From Wurfbainia villosa (lineage: Eukaryota > Streptophyta > Magnoliopsida > Zingiberales > Zingiberaceae): a stretch of 64,000 bases of DNA. The notes beneath the pieces were generated by a model. That model searched no databases and was not told the DNA's origin. It worked only from the letters and a program-made list of their open reading frames with translations. The stretch lies in assembly GCA_025175895.1 (NCBI GenBank), contig CM046000.1, positions 68,848,720 through 68,912,719 of the forward strand. The letters are read 5' to 3'. The stretch's first letter is position 1; every line of letters begins with the position of its first letter. Below are positions 36,078 through 48,353 of the stretch, piece by piece. The position numbers were made by a program, and so were the translations under genes.

Positions 36078-37372
36078 ATTTCCTGTGCATTCCTTTATAT
36101 CATCTTACAAGTCGTGAAAGCTAGTTAAATTTGATTGTCGAATTTTAGGGATTTATTGACTTGAATAGATTATTTGATTGCATGTGGTTACGACTTGGTG
36201 ATGGATTCTGTGTTGATAGACTGAGTTGATTATTTTTGTTTACCTAGTGAGAATTGAGCATATTTTTATTGCTTGTGTGTGGTGCACTTATGGTTATTAT
36301 AACTCTAGAACTTGCTTTGATTCTTTCGAGACCACACAACAGTAGGTTTGCATGATTATTATGAAGGCAATCACATTTGTTTTCCTTCACTTCTTTTATC
36401 ATCACATGCTTATTTGAATAACATTCTAGTCATTCATCCTTTCATTTTTTCTTTCCTTCCATTACTTTCTTCTCTATTTCTATTTCTGGATGTGGAATAC
36501 TTGGATGATCCATGATGAGTGTTTTGCCCAAGATGGATACAAATTTAAGTATGAGGGAGAGAGTAGCTCAGGAGAATTTAGTGTAAGCATAGACAAGTCA
36601 TGCTTGATCACCATGAGCTAGCCATGTTCTTTATCTTTTTAGCTGAGCTTGTTGTTTTCTTTCTTGGAGCATAGGGAAGTGCACTACATCTAGAAGAAAA
36701 AAAAAACAAGAAAAAAAAACTGAAAAAAAAAGTTGAAAAAAAAAATAATAAATTGGGTGCCCATGAAATAAAAAAAAATATTGTGGAAAATTTTGACATG
36801 TTGTGCCATTCATTTTTTTTATTCATGTGTGATAGTATTTTTGTTAGTGACATCCCTTATTACAATTATTGATAAATTTATTGTATATCATTAGTAGATT
36901 TGTATTGAAGAATGTGATAAGGGTTGTTTACATGTTTATTGAGTTGGAAGAAAACTTTTAGGGCAATGATTTCTTGTACTCATCTATGCAGCATTCCAGT
37001 ATTTTCATATCTTCTTCTTGCATTTCTTTAGCTATTTCATTTCTTATCTTTCTTTTCTTTCACAGATATTGTCATTTTTCTTGTATTCATGTTTCCCTTA
37101 CATTCTTAATAAGCCTTCAGTGATTGTGCATTTTTATATGTATATAGTGGTGAAGGTAGAAGAAAAGCAAGCATATGATAGTTCATAAACCATGAGTAAC
37201 TTAAGTGAACTCTACTATTACATGCTTGTGAGAGCGAGAGAAACCACCACTTACCTTGTGAGGCTTAATCATTCTTTGTCTATACAGGATGGATTGAAGT
37301 CACCATGTTTGTTAACCTATGTAAGATTTGAGTCCATGATTGTTTGAGTCTTTGAGAATTGACAATCCTAGG
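36078..37372 (+). other. Element G noncoding interior, left of H
   Basis: AT-rich with poly(A)-interrupted tracts at about 36700-36780. No supported gene. Ends with ctagg, the TSD of H (37368-37372). Confidence 0.7.
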
Positions 37373-37484
37373 TGTTGGTGCAACAATGCCCCAAGCATTT
37401 ATATGTTTTGGTGTTTGGATAATCATCTAAGTTAGGCAATACTTTGTGATCTAATTGTAACATGTTTAAGTGATAGGAAAATCC

Positions 37485-37700
37485 AAGTATGAAGACTTGG
37501 TAAAGGGAAAGTCCAAGTGTGATCTTAGCAAGAGAAGTCCAAGGAAAAGTCTTGGCGGCGTAAGACCAGCATGTAGTCTTGGCGGCATAAGTCCAAGCAG
37601 ACCTTGGCAAAGGAAGTCCAAAGGCAAGTCTTGGCAGCGTAAGTCCAAGCATATAGTCTTGGCGGCGTAAAGTCCAAGTAGACTTTGGCAAAGGAAAACC
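37485..37700 (+). repeat. Tandem array of about 27 bp units in H 5' LTR
   Basis: Seven or eight units of the form AAGTCCAAGCA...GTCTTGGCGGCGT, the two halves being partly complementary. The matching array in the 3' LTR is at about 44595-44810. Confidence 0.82.
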
Positions 37701-37867
37701 CAAGACATGACAAAACCAAAGGAAGCTCTTGGAAGCAAAGCGCAAAGGATGAACAAGTCACGAACTCGGAGGGATCCTGGAGGTGCAAGGCTTATGGAAG
37801 AGCTAGAAGGTTGAGTCTAGGTCTAGGGAGTCAATTCAAGTATGAATTATTCATACTTGACGAGTAT

Positions 37868-38220
37868 TAGTCGACTAATACGATGTATCAGTCGACTGTT
37901 AGGTTGTCGACTGAGTCAGGCTGAAAAGATGACAAACAATTGACTGTCTTGTCGCGGTAGTCGACTGATGTTGCCATCATTCGACTGCCAATCAGCGACA
38001 GTCGATTGATCAAGTCGAACACGGGCACAAAATAGAGTCTCACTCGACTGTCCACCGTGATCACTCGACTGATCACTCCATCAGTCGACTGATGGAGGGA
38101 TCAGTCGAATGATGAGCGTGCCGTTGGATGATGACGATTATGAATCCCGTGAATCCGACCATTCAGAAGCTGTTAAACACGACAGCAGTCGACTGATGCT
38201 GTATATCAGTCGACTGATCG
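37868..38220 (+). repeat. CAGTCGACTG palindrome array in H 5' LTR
   Basis: Irregularly spaced exact copies (for example 38082-38091) and variants such as TAGTCGACTA, GTCGATTG and ATTCGACTG. The array ends about 30 bp upstream of the TATA box. The 3' LTR array (about 44975-45325) has exact copies at 45065, 45085, 45106, 45189, 45209 and 45314. Confidence 0.88.
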
Positions 38221-38251
38221 TGGCCCAATGGGAAAAACAACCCTCTCTCTA

Positions 38252-38258
38252 TATAAAG
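38252..38258 (+). promoter_or_regulatory. TATA box in H 5' LTR
   Basis: TATAAAG in CTCTCTATATAAAGAGG, itself a near palindrome; TATAAAA at the same place in the 3' LTR (45357-45363). Confidence 0.75.
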
Positions 38259-38622
38259 AGGGCTTGTGGTGGTTGAGAGGGTTAATGATTACATTCTGAT
38301 CATCCTCTCAAGCCTCCATGAATTTTCAAGCTTTCCTAGTGTTTTAATTCCCCTAATTCTCTCTAAACTTCATCTTCATCTTTTGTAAGAAGAGGAGGGT
38401 TGTTGTAAAATGAGAAAGCTTATTAGTGAGATTGATTAGGGTTGATCCACCTTAAGGATTGCCGTGGAGTAGGAGCATCATCTCCGAACCACGTAAAGGC
38501 TTTGTGTTTGCATTGTGTTTTCATTTCTTTTACTATTGTATTTGTTGTGCTTCCACTAATCATCTTTATAAAAATGAAAATAAGCTATTCACCCCCTCTA
38601 GCTTCCAAGGATCTCCAACAAG

Positions 38623-38634
38623 TGGTATCAGAGC
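38623..38634 (+). other. Primer-binding site, initiator-Met tRNA (element H)
   Basis: TGGTATCAGAGC two bases after the LTR. Confidence 0.92.
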
Positions 38635-38674
38635 CCAGATCGCATCGGAAGATCTAACAATCAACCGGAGCACG

Positions 38675-40306
38675 TTGGCTTTCCAAGAGGGGTATAACAC
38701 GACGAGGCCTCCATTCTTCGATGACAACGATTTCGGCTACTAGAAAGGTAGGATGGAATACTACCTTATGAATGATATTGATAATTGGTTTAGTATTGTA
38801 AACGGATTTGGGAAGCTAGTCAACGAACATGGAGCGCCAATACTGACCAAAGATTGGACGAGAAATATGGCCAAGAAGGCGCAAGCAAATGCAAAGGCAA
38901 CAACAAAACTCCAATGTGGTCTATCAAAGGAGCAATTGTCCAAGGTCAGACCTTTCAACTTCGCTAAAGAGCTTTGGGAGAAGCTCATCGAATTGAATGA
39001 AGGATCAAAGGAGACGAGGAGAGCCAAGAGGGACCTCTTGATAGGCCAACTCCAAAACTTTACCATAAAGACCAATGAGACCGTGAGCCAAATGCACGGT
39101 CGCTTCAAGGAAGTAGTCAATGGGCTACATGTGATAGGTGAGAAGGTCAACAATCGAGACCTTGTGAGGTATGTACTCCAAGCGTTCCCTAGAACAACCT
39201 TGTGGGCTTCAATGGTAGATGCCTTCAAGGTCTCTAGGGATCGTTCTTTGGTTAAATTAGATGAGCTATTTTGTGAATTTGAGTTGCACGAGCAATCTAA
39301 CACTTCGTCCAAAGAGAAAGGTGTAGCCCTTTTTGTAGGAAAGAAGGACAAGAAGAAGAAGGAGAAGAAAGAAGTGTCTTCCTCATCCGAATCCGAGGAG
39401 GAATCATCAAGTAGCGACGATGAGCTATCGACTAGTGAGGTAGCTCACTATGTGAAGAAGTTTGGTGGAAGGTCATGGAAACTCACCAAGAAAGATGTGA
39501 GGAGGATGTTCCAATCCTCCAAAGGTAAAACCTCAACTAGTTCAATTGCTACATCTAACGTAACTTGTTATGGTTGGAACAAGAAAGGGAATATCAAGCC
39601 AAATTGCCCGGACTTAAAGAAGAAGGAGGAGAAAGAAAAGAAGCATAAGGAAAAGAAAGAAAAGAAGGAGAAGAAAAAGGAGGCAATGGTGGCACAAATG
39701 TGAGATATAAGCTTGGAGGACTCTTCCGATGATGAAGAAATATATCATGCCACCCGGAACCTAGCTCTCATGGCCTTGGAGGAGGAAGCAGGAAGCTCAA
39801 GTGAGGAGTCTTCATCCTCTTCCTCAAGTGACGATTCATCATCAAGTGATGATGAGGTAAACAACTCTCCTAGGGTAGATTTACTTTATAAAACCATTGC
39901 ATGCCTTCAAAATGCCTTAAATAGATCAAAAACTAGGATTAAGGACTTAAAAGTAGAAATTAAATCACTTAAAAATGTAGAACCACTATGTGATGATACA
40001 TGTACACATAGAAATGAAAATGATGAATTAAAAAAAGAAATAGGTGAACTAAGAGCATGCTTAGAAAAATTTACAAATGGTTATAAATACCTAGATATGA
40101 TAATTAAGGATCAAAGGGCTATTTACAACAAGGCCAGAATAGGATATAGGTTTAAGGAAAAAGAGATAGCCTTTACATCCCTTGTTAGTAGAAAATCCAC
40201 CGTTAGGAGCAAGGTTAGAAAGGCTTGGGTCCCTAAGAAGTTTTTAATTGATGCTAGCGGTCCTAAAATTTGGGTGCCTAAGGCTTGCATTTTTCATGTT
40301 GTATAG
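38675..40306 (+). pseudogene. gag: Gag of element H
   Basis: Single frame with stops at 38741, 39701 and 40304. The expected start AFQEGYNTTRPPFF is preceded by TTG at 38675, so the ATG is probably lost. Domains: Copia gag (KGRMEYYLMNDIDNW, LWEKLIELNEG, RTTLWASMVDAFK), an acidic Ser-rich linker, a zinc knuckle CYGWNKKGNIKPNC in which the second Cys and the His are replaced, a Lys/Glu-rich run, a second acidic Ser run, a coiled coil, and KAWVPKKFL...IWVPKA before protease. It would package element RNA if intact; as it stands it cannot. Confidence 0.85.
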
Positions 40307-43300
40307 GTAGAAGAACCAAGCTTATGGATTGTTGATAGTGGGTGCTCAAAACACATGACCGGTGATGAGAGAAAATTTTCCACCATCAACCACACTAGCA
40401 AGGGGAAGGTGTCTTTTGGAAATAGTGGTAAACTTAAGATTCTAGGAAAAGGCACAATTGAGGTATTCCCCAACCTTGCCATTCATAAAGTGTTATTAGT
40501 TAAAAATATGAAATTTAATTTGCTTAGTGTAAGTCAACTATGTGATGCCAATTTTGATGTTCAATTTGATTCTTCAAAATGTTTCATAAGACACAAAACT
40601 TTAAATGATTGCATGTTAGTAGGCTTTAGGAAATCAAATATATACTATGTTGATTTATCCTATGCTACTAATGCTTCTACCAAGTGTCTTATTGCAAAAG
40701 AAGAAGAGTGTTGGCTTTGGCATAGGAGGCTAGGGCACATTAATATGAAGAACATTGACAAAATAGCCAAAATAAAGTTAGTCATGGGGTTGCCAAAAGT
40801 CAAGTATCTCAAGGACAAAATGTGTGCATGCCAAGAGGGGAAGCAATAAAAATCATCACACAAAGGTAAAACTTTACTTAGTACTGCTTTACCTTTAGAA
40901 CTATTGCATATGGACTTATTTGATTGTCATAGTACTCCTTCCATGATTGGTAGTAAATATTGCTTAGTCATAGTAGATGATTTTTCTAGATTTACTTGGG
41001 TATTTTTCATGAAAAATAAGGATGAAACTCTAGGAATAATCATAGGATTTAGCAAGAGAGTAGAGAATGAAAGAAAACTCAAAATCAACCGAATCTGTAG
41101 TGATCATGGTGGAGAATTTGAGAATTCTAACTTCTCAAACTTTTGCTTAGAACAAGGCTACAAGCATGAATTTTCTTGTCCCAGAACACCCCAACAAAAT
41201 GGGGTTGTGGAAAGGAAAAATCGTACCCTACAAGAAGCGGTTAGGACTATGCTTAATGCATACTTTTTACCTAGCTACTTGTTGGCAGAAGTGGTCAACA
41301 CCGCTTGCTATATCAAAAATAGGGTTTTAATTCATAGGTTTTTAGGAAAAACCCATTTGAATTATGGAATGGTACAATTCCAATAATTCACTATTTTAAG
41401 GTCTTTGGATGCAAAGTCTATATTTTAAACACCAAAGATAACCTAGGTAAATTTGAGTCCAAAGCGGATGAGGGAATCCTAGTTGGATACTCATCCACTA
41501 GTGTAGGGTATAGAGTTTATAATAAAACTCAAAAGATTGAGAAATCTTCAAATGTCCAATTTGATGAAACCTCTAATACATACCCTAGGAAATCCCCCAT
41601 TGATGATGATATCAATGACAAAAATCAAGAAATTACCCAAATATTTCAAGATTTAACTTTAGGGGGTAATGATCAAGGGGGAGAATTAAATCAAGGGGGA
41701 GTAAGAGGTGATTCCGATGATGAAAGAAGAATTGAGGATAATCATGATCAAAATCAAGTTAATACAGCTCCTAGAACAATAAGAGTTCATCAAAATCACC
41801 CTCTAGAACAAATTGTAGGTGAATTATCTCAAGGAATTAGGACTAGGTCATTTCATAGAGATCCCTCTAGTCATATAGCACTAATCTCCCAAATTGAGCC
41901 CAAATCAATAAATGATGCATTACTTGATCCAGATTGGATCTTAGCAATTCAAGATGAATTGGCTCAATTTGAAAGGAGTCAAGTATGAGAGTTAGTTCCT
42001 AGACCTAATGGCAATACCATCATTACTATAAGATGGGTCTTTAGGAACAAACTAGATGACCAAGGAAATATTACTAGGAATAAGGCAAGGTTAGTTGCAA
42101 GGGGCTTTAATCAAGTTGAAGGACTTGACTATGATGAAATATATGCCCTGGTTGCTAGGTTAGAGTCTATTAGGATCCTATTAGGGTATACATCTTATAT
42201 GAGTTTCAAACTCCATCAAATAGATGTTAAATCGGCATTCCTAAATGGGTTCATTAAGGAAGAGGTATATGTAGAACAACCTCCCGGGTTTGAGAATATA
42301 GACTATCCAAACCATGTATACAAGCTTAGGAAAGCATTGTATGGTTTGAAACAAGCTCCTCGGGCTTGGTATGAAAGATTATCATCATTCTTAATCTCTA
42401 AGGACTTTAAGAGGGATAGTGTAGATCAAACTCTATTTATAAATTGAACATCAAAGGACATCTTTGTAGCCCAAGTATATATTGATGACATTATCTTTGG
42501 GTCAACAAATGATGAACTCCTTCAAGACTTTATTAAGAATATGGAAAATGAGTTTGAGATGAGTCTGGTTGGGGAACTAAATTTCTTCCTAGGATTACAA
42601 GTCAAACAAACAAGTGAAGAAATTTATATTTACCAAACCAAATATGCTAAAGAAATGATTAAGAAATTTGGTTTGGAAAAATGCTAAAATAGTGTCAACC
42701 CCAATGGCAAACAATACAAAAATAGATATTGATCATGAAGGAAAACAAATTGACCTTACACTCTATAGGAGTATGATTGGTAGTCTCTTGTACCTAACCG
42801 CTCGTAGACCCGATATATTATTTGTGGTTGGTATGTGTGCTAGCTACCAATCATGTGCCAAAGAATCTCATTTAGTTGCCGTTAAGAGAATCTTAAGATA
42901 TATTAAAGGCGCACTAAATGTAAGACTATGGTACCCTAGGACTAGGTCTTTTGATTTGGTTGGGTACACCGATTCCGATTATGCCAGTTGTAAATTGGAT
43001 CAGAAGAGTACTAGTGGTGGATTCCAATTCCTTGGGTCCTCCCTAGTTAGTTGGAGTAGTCGAAAGCAACCTTGTGTTGCCCTATCCACCACCGAGGCCG
43101 AGTATGTGGCTATGGGTGGTTGTATAGCTCAACTACTATAGATGAAACATACTTTAAAGGACTATGAGTTATCTTACTCCAACATAAAAGTATTTTGTGA
43201 TAATGTGAGCACCATAAATTTGACCAAAAATCCGGTGTATCACTCTAGGACCAAGCACATTGAAGTGAAACATCACTTCATTAGAGATCATGTGGCTAAG

Positions 43301-43423
43301 GAGGGCATTGAGCTTAATTACATTGAATCTAAGTCCAACCTAGCCAACATCTTTACCAAGCCTCTCCCCGAAGTAGATTTTTTATCACTTAGGAGAGAAC
43401 TTGGGATGTGCTTAGTTGAATAA
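40307..43423 (+). pseudogene. pol: Pol of element H: protease, integrase, RT, RNase H
   Basis: Follows gag in the same frame after a TAG. Protease has WIVDSGCSKHMTGD at about 40328. Integrase zinc-binding region WHRRLGHINM at about 40718; catalytic core with HMDLFD (40907), CSDHGGEFEN (41095) and PQQNGVVERKNRTLQEA (41190). Frameshift near 41370. RT has RWVFRNKLDDQGN, KARLVARGFNQVEG, LHQIDVKSAFLNG and the YIDD active site (about 42478). A second frameshift near 42660 precedes RNase H with GYTDSDYASC and STTEAEYVAM and a late TAG at 43139; it ends at 43423. Further stops are at 40847, 41986 and 42445. All catalytic blocks are recognisable but no intact polyprotein remains. Confidence 0.9.
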
Positions 43424-44476
43424 TGGTGTAGGTTTGCATGATCCTATAGAAATCCTAGGATTTATACCTTTAAGCATCTCACAAAATACCTAAGAAACTA
43501 TGATTTTTATATTGAGCCACTTAGACAACATGTGAGATGTTAGGCAGATGCACTTGGTTCATCATGTTTGTTATGATGCATTACTATGAACCAAAGTGCC
43601 ATCTAGATACATTAATCCTTCATTGGACCAATAATTGGGAAGGCTTATGCACAACTAATGTGCATATAGCTCCAAGAATATTATTGGAAATGTCAAATAA
43701 AACATAATTTAAACTATATTTATCAAACTTTGAAAAATAGTTTTCAAGTGGAATACAAAAGTGATACAAAGTTTGCAAAATACTTAGAGTTTTTGCTAGG
43801 TTTTAAAATTGTATCATTTTCGAAATCTGAAAAACATATATTTTTTAAATTATTTTTTCTTGATAGAAAATAACTTCAGAAATGTGTACACAAAATTTTG
43901 TGATTTTTCGATGTTTTTAGAATTTGTTGGTGCATTTCTGAAGTTGGGATGAAAAATCAGAAAAATGGAATTCGATCGTAGCAGTCGACTGCATCAGAAA
44001 CCAGTCGACTAATACACTGTGTTTTCTGATAAAAATCACTATTTCCTGGATTTAAGTGTATCTTTGAATGTTCTAAAACTATGGTATGATAATCTTCAGT
44101 ATAAAGAAGTTTTTAGGACAGTTTGATGCAACATTTTAGGGGGAGTTTCATAATATATATCTTTTCATCCCCAAACTTATATTGTTGGTGCAAAGTTAGG
44201 ATTTAACCTCCAATTTTTTTTAGGCTTTGCTCCACATGTTATTCACATATCGTAAACCATATCTTGGATTAAGGGGGAGCTTAATTTCAATCTTATACCT
44301 TAGTTCAAGATTACAACAAATTTAATTCCTTCATAAATTTATAAATCCTACTCTTTTTGATGTATGTCAAAGGGGGAGAAGAAATGTTTAAGTTAGAATT
44401 CATATTGGAAATATGATTATGTGCATGTGTTAAAGACCTAACTTAAATGATTGTCAAATATCAAAAAGGGGGAGAT
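43424..44476 (+). other. Element H 3' untranslated region and PPT
   Basis: Noncoding. CAGTCGACTG and a TA-variant lie at about 43981-44012. AAGGGGGAG tracts near 44271 and 44370 precede the final PPT AAAAAGGGGGAGAT at 44463-44476. No envelope-like frame seen. Confidence 0.78.
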
Positions 44477-45730
44477 TATTGGTGCAACAATGCCCCAAGC
44501 ATTTATATGTTTTGATGTTTGGATAATCATCTAAGTTAGGTAATACTTTGTGATCTAATTGTGAACATGTTTAATTGATAGGAAAATCCAAGTATGAAGA
44601 CTTGGTAAAGGCAAAGTCCAAGTGTGATCTTGGCAAGAGAAGTCCAAGGAAAAGGCTTGGCGGCATAAGATCAAGCATGTAGTCTTGGCAGCATAAGTCC
44701 AAGCGGACTTTGGCAAAGGAAGTCCAAAGGCAAGTCTTGGCAGCATAAGTCCAAGCATATAGTCTTGACGGCATAAAGTCCAAGCACACTTTGGCAAAGG
44801 AAAACCCAAGACATGACAAAACCGAAGGAAGCTCTTGGAAGCAAAGCACAAAGGATGAACAAGTCGCAGACTCGGAGGGATCCTGGAGGCACAAGGCTTA
44901 AGGAAGAGCTAGAAGGTTGAGTCTAGGTCTAGGGAGTCAATTCAAGTATGAATTATTCATACTTGACGAGTATCAGTCGACTAATACGATGTATTAGTCG
45001 ATTGTTAGGGTGCTCGACTGAGTCAGGCTATAAAGCTGATGAACAATCGACTGCCTTGTCGTGGCAGTCGACTGATGTCACCATCAGTCGACTGCCAATC
45101 AGCGACAGTCGACTGATCAAGCCGAACACGAGCACAGAATGGAGTCTCACTCGATTGCGCACCATGATCACTCGATTGATCACTCCATCAGTCGACTGAT
45201 GGAGGGATCAGTCGACTGATGAGCGTGTCGTTGGATGATGAAGATTATGAATCCCGTGAATCTGGTTGTTCAGAAGTCGTTAACTGCGGCGGTAGTCGAT
45301 TGATGTTGTACATCAGTCGACTGATCGTGGCCCAACGGGAAAAACAACCCTCTCTCTATAAAAAGAGCTCTTGTGTTGGTTGAGAGGGTTAATGCTTACA
45401 TTCTGATCATCCTCTCAAGCCTCCACGAATTTTCAAGCTTTCCTAGTGTTTTAATTCCCCACATCCTCTCTAAACATCATCTTCATCTTTTGTAAGAAGA
45501 GGAGGGTTGTTGTAAAAAGAGAAAGCTTATTAGTGAGATTGATTAGGGTTGATCCACCTTAAGGATTGCCGTGGAGTAGGAGTGTCATCTCCGAACCACG
45601 TAAAGGCTTTGTGTTAGCATTGTGTTTTCATTTCTTTTACTATTGTGTTTGTTGTGCTTCCACTAATCATCTTTGTAGAAATGAAAACAAGCTATTCATC
45701 CCCCCCTCTATCTTCCAAGGATCTCCAACA
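44477..45730 (+). repeat. Element H 3' LTR
   Basis: 1254 bp, starts TATTGG (G to A change in the terminal TG) and ends CCAACA followed by ctagg. Confidence 0.93.
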
Positions 45731-45851
45731 CTAGGTAACTTTCTTTCATGATTTTCTATGTATGATTTGGAATTGCTAGGGAAATATATCTTTAGTTTGC
45801 TTTTAGTTTTCTTTACTTGCTCAGAACATGCAAGAATAAGTGTGGGGGAAT
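45731..45851 (+). other. Element G interior right of H, and PPT
   Basis: Short noncoding remainder of G. The purine run GAATAAGTGTGGGGGAAT at 45834-45851 directly before the G 3' LTR is its PPT. Confidence 0.8.
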
Positions 45852-47806
45852 TGATAACTACTATTTTGTCATGTTTTTTTGTCCTTAATATCACTGTTTT
45901 AATCCTTTCTAGTGATTAATTATCGATTATTTGCATATTTTAAGAGTTGGATATATTTTTGGACCTTATTATAAATTCTCCTAAATTTTGAACTTATATG
46001 CAAATTTTATCTTTGTTTGTAGGAGATCGAGATGAGCCACTAGACTAGACTCAAGTTGGATCAAATATGGCTTCATCTAAGGGTCGTAATGAGCATTTTA
46101 AGCTAGAAGAATCTGAGCCCTTCATCAAGATTAGAGACAATTTATCAAGGGTTCAGATTTGTTTAATCTTGACTGTCCGATCAGATCTGATTTATTGAGC
46201 CATCTATTTAAATCTAGAGAGATCCGATCCATACACTCATATCTACACGTCTCAACCTTCCATCCAGATCAAGTTGATTGTGATCGGCCATTCGGATTGA
46301 TCCAGATCTGTTCATTCAAAGTCAGAGAATTCTCAGTCGTTAGATGCACAACCACTTAAGGGATTAATCAATTTAATCAAGCCCTAGATTTAACGGATGG
46401 CTGGCATTGAAGGAGCTTTGATCGGACGGTCGAAGTAATTGGCCATTAAAAATCAAACATTTCCCCATTCTACGGGAGCCGACTTCACCATCTCTTCCGT
46501 GACAATCGCCCGACACCGCCGCTTCTTAACCACCGTTGTCCTCACCTCCTCCCTCGCCGGTCGCTGGAGAGGAAAGGGGATTCCCTCCTTATCCGGTGAC
46601 CGGTGCCACACCTTCTCCATCATTTCCACTGTCGGCAGCACAATAGCTCCAATCCGAGCTCTGCCGCTAGTTCTTCCATCATCTCCACCGTTGGCAGCCA
46701 TCTTGTTCCACCTCTGATCGGAGGTGCCATCCACCACCGACAGCTCCCTTAGCAATGTCCATTCGACCAGCAGCAACTCCCTCAGCCGCTCCGGCAACGC
46801 TGACCCCAACCCATCACAGTTCCGGCAGCAATTTCATCATAGCTCCAATTTCAGCCCTATTTTAGCTTCCAAATAGCATTTCTAGCATTATCATTCGGAT
46901 TGCAATCCTTCCGTTGATATGTTTTGATTGTATCTTTGCTTTTGTTTGTTGAATGTTTGTATTATATTCGATTTTCCACACTTAGAATGGCACACACTTG
47001 GTTTAATTTGTTTAACGCATATGTATTGTTCGACAAAATGCTTCTTAGAGTAATTAGGTTGTAGTTGGTTAGTTTAGATTTAGTTTCATGCTTTACTTTA
47101 ATTGCTCTCTTTACATCATGTTCATGCATTAAATTTCGTTGATGAATTGTTTGTTTCATTTAGTTGTTAGTTAAATCTGTTCTTCCCTTGAACCTTAGCA
47201 GCCGTCTCCACCTTCCTTCCATCCATTTTCCTCCACGGATTCGAGGAGGAACCGCTTCATCGAGAGATTTCGGCAATGTCCTCCATCTTCACAACTCATC
47301 CACCTACTCTTTCGAATTCGAGGAGGAGTTATGCCCCCCGACGACACTTCTTCGAGCTTAATCAGATCTGTGAGAGTTCAGAGCATCCATCAAACTACTG
47401 GATTCAAGAGTTTGCACCATCTCACATCCACTGCCATTTGCGGAGTCTCGATCGAGCTTCGTCGGACTTAGCCGGAGGATCTTGTTCATTAACTAGGCCT
47501 ATCTTGGGTTGATCAGATTAGTTCCTCTTTAAGTTTTTGTTCATTTACTTATTACATTGTTTGATTTAGTTGTTGCATGTTAGTTTAGAGTTTTAATTAT
47601 CTTGCAGTCATAGGTTAGAGCTCAAAAACCCAAACCCCCAATCTTCGATAGAAAACCCAAAGCAATAATTAGAAATCTTAAGTTTACTATTTTGTCGATT
47701 ACACTCATTGGGAAACAATCCGGACCATTCACTATGCTATATTAGTATAGTTAGGGGGTTCGGTAATTAATTTGAAATGGTACCACGACAAAAACATGTG
47801 CTATCA
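45852..47806 (+). repeat. Element G 3' LTR
   Basis: 1955 bp matching 32593-34546, starting TGATAACTACTATTTTGTC and ending GTGCTATCA, followed by TSD atggc. Confidence 0.93.
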
Positions 47807-48291
47807 ATGGCATGCACTAGTTGACTGCTGCATGCTCAACGAGAAAATTGCCCTCCTCTCTATAAAAGGAGGGCTTGGGTGCCTCGGAGAGGCTAATGCT
47901 TTAACTCCTAAGGATGCTCCAAGTGCTCTCAACATTTTTTACTTCCTCTTATTTGTTTCTATCTCCATCATATTGTAAGAGGGAGAGATTATGTAAGAAT
48001 GTTTCTTCTCCACTTTGGTTGAGCTAAGGAGAAGGTTTAGTGGATTGATTGAGGGAGTGATCCACCTAACGGATTGTCCATGGATTAGCGGCAAGGGTCG
48101 TGAACCACGTTACATCTCTTTGTTAGCATTACTCTTCTTCTTTACTTTTGTCTAGCTTTAATTGTATTTTCTTTAGCATTATTGTCTTTCCGCTGCGCTA
48201 ATGATATTGTAGACAATTAAGAACAAGCGAAGTCCATCAAGCTTCAAAGGCTATTCATCCCCCCTTCTAGTCGGGCCTCGATCCTCCAACA
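47807..48291 (+). repeat. Element D 5' LTR, part 3
   Basis: Resumes D after G and matches the D 3' LTR from about 53583 to its end. Contains a TATA box at 47861-47867 and ends CTCCAACA. Confidence 0.9.
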
Positions 48292-48293
48292 AG

Positions 48294-48306
48294 TGGTATC
48301 AGAGCC
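48294..48306 (+). other. Primer-binding site, initiator-Met tRNA (element D)
   Basis: TGGTATCAGAGCC two bases after the LTR end. Confidence 0.92.
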
Positions 48307-48353
48307 GAGGAGCTTGTTAACGGACTCACAGTCGCAATAAGAAAATCAACAAA

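Larger units (their letters stand above)
37373..38620 (+). repeat. Element H 5' LTR
   Basis: 1248 bp. A tandem array of a unit of about 27 bp (37485-37700), then CAGTCGACTG palindromes and variants (about 37868-38220), then a TATA box, then GCTATTCACCCCCTCTAGC and terminal CCAACA. Confidence 0.93.
37373..45730 (+). mobile_element. Element H: Copia retrotransposon with full gag-pol, degenerate
   Basis: 8.36 kb, LTRs 37373-38620 and 44477-45730, perfect TSD ctagg at 37368-37372 and 45731-45735, Met-tRNA PBS and PPT. It contains gag, protease, integrase, RT and RNase H in Copia order, then about 1 kb untranslated. PPT, LTR ends and long 3' untranslated region fit the SIRE/Maximus or neighbouring Tork-type Copia lineages. 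It is the only pol-bearing relative of the gag-only elements here. The 3' LTR starts TA instead of TG. Confidence 0.93.
32593..47806 (+). mobile_element. Element G: non-autonomous element with Asp-tRNA primer site
   Basis: LTRs 32593-34546 and 45852-47806 (1954 and 1955 bp), ends TGATA/TATCA, perfect TSD atggc at 32588-32592 and 47807-47811. Without the nested H the interior is about 2.9 kb and encodes one broken Tyr/Gln-rich protein, with no gag, protease, RT or integrase. The Asp-tRNA PBS suggests mobilisation by an Athila/Tat-type Ty3 element. Confidence 0.92.

Noticed and set aside
43424..44476. Envelope-like third ORF of a SIRE-type element in H
   Set aside because: No open frame of useful length; only noncoding DNA and purine tracts.
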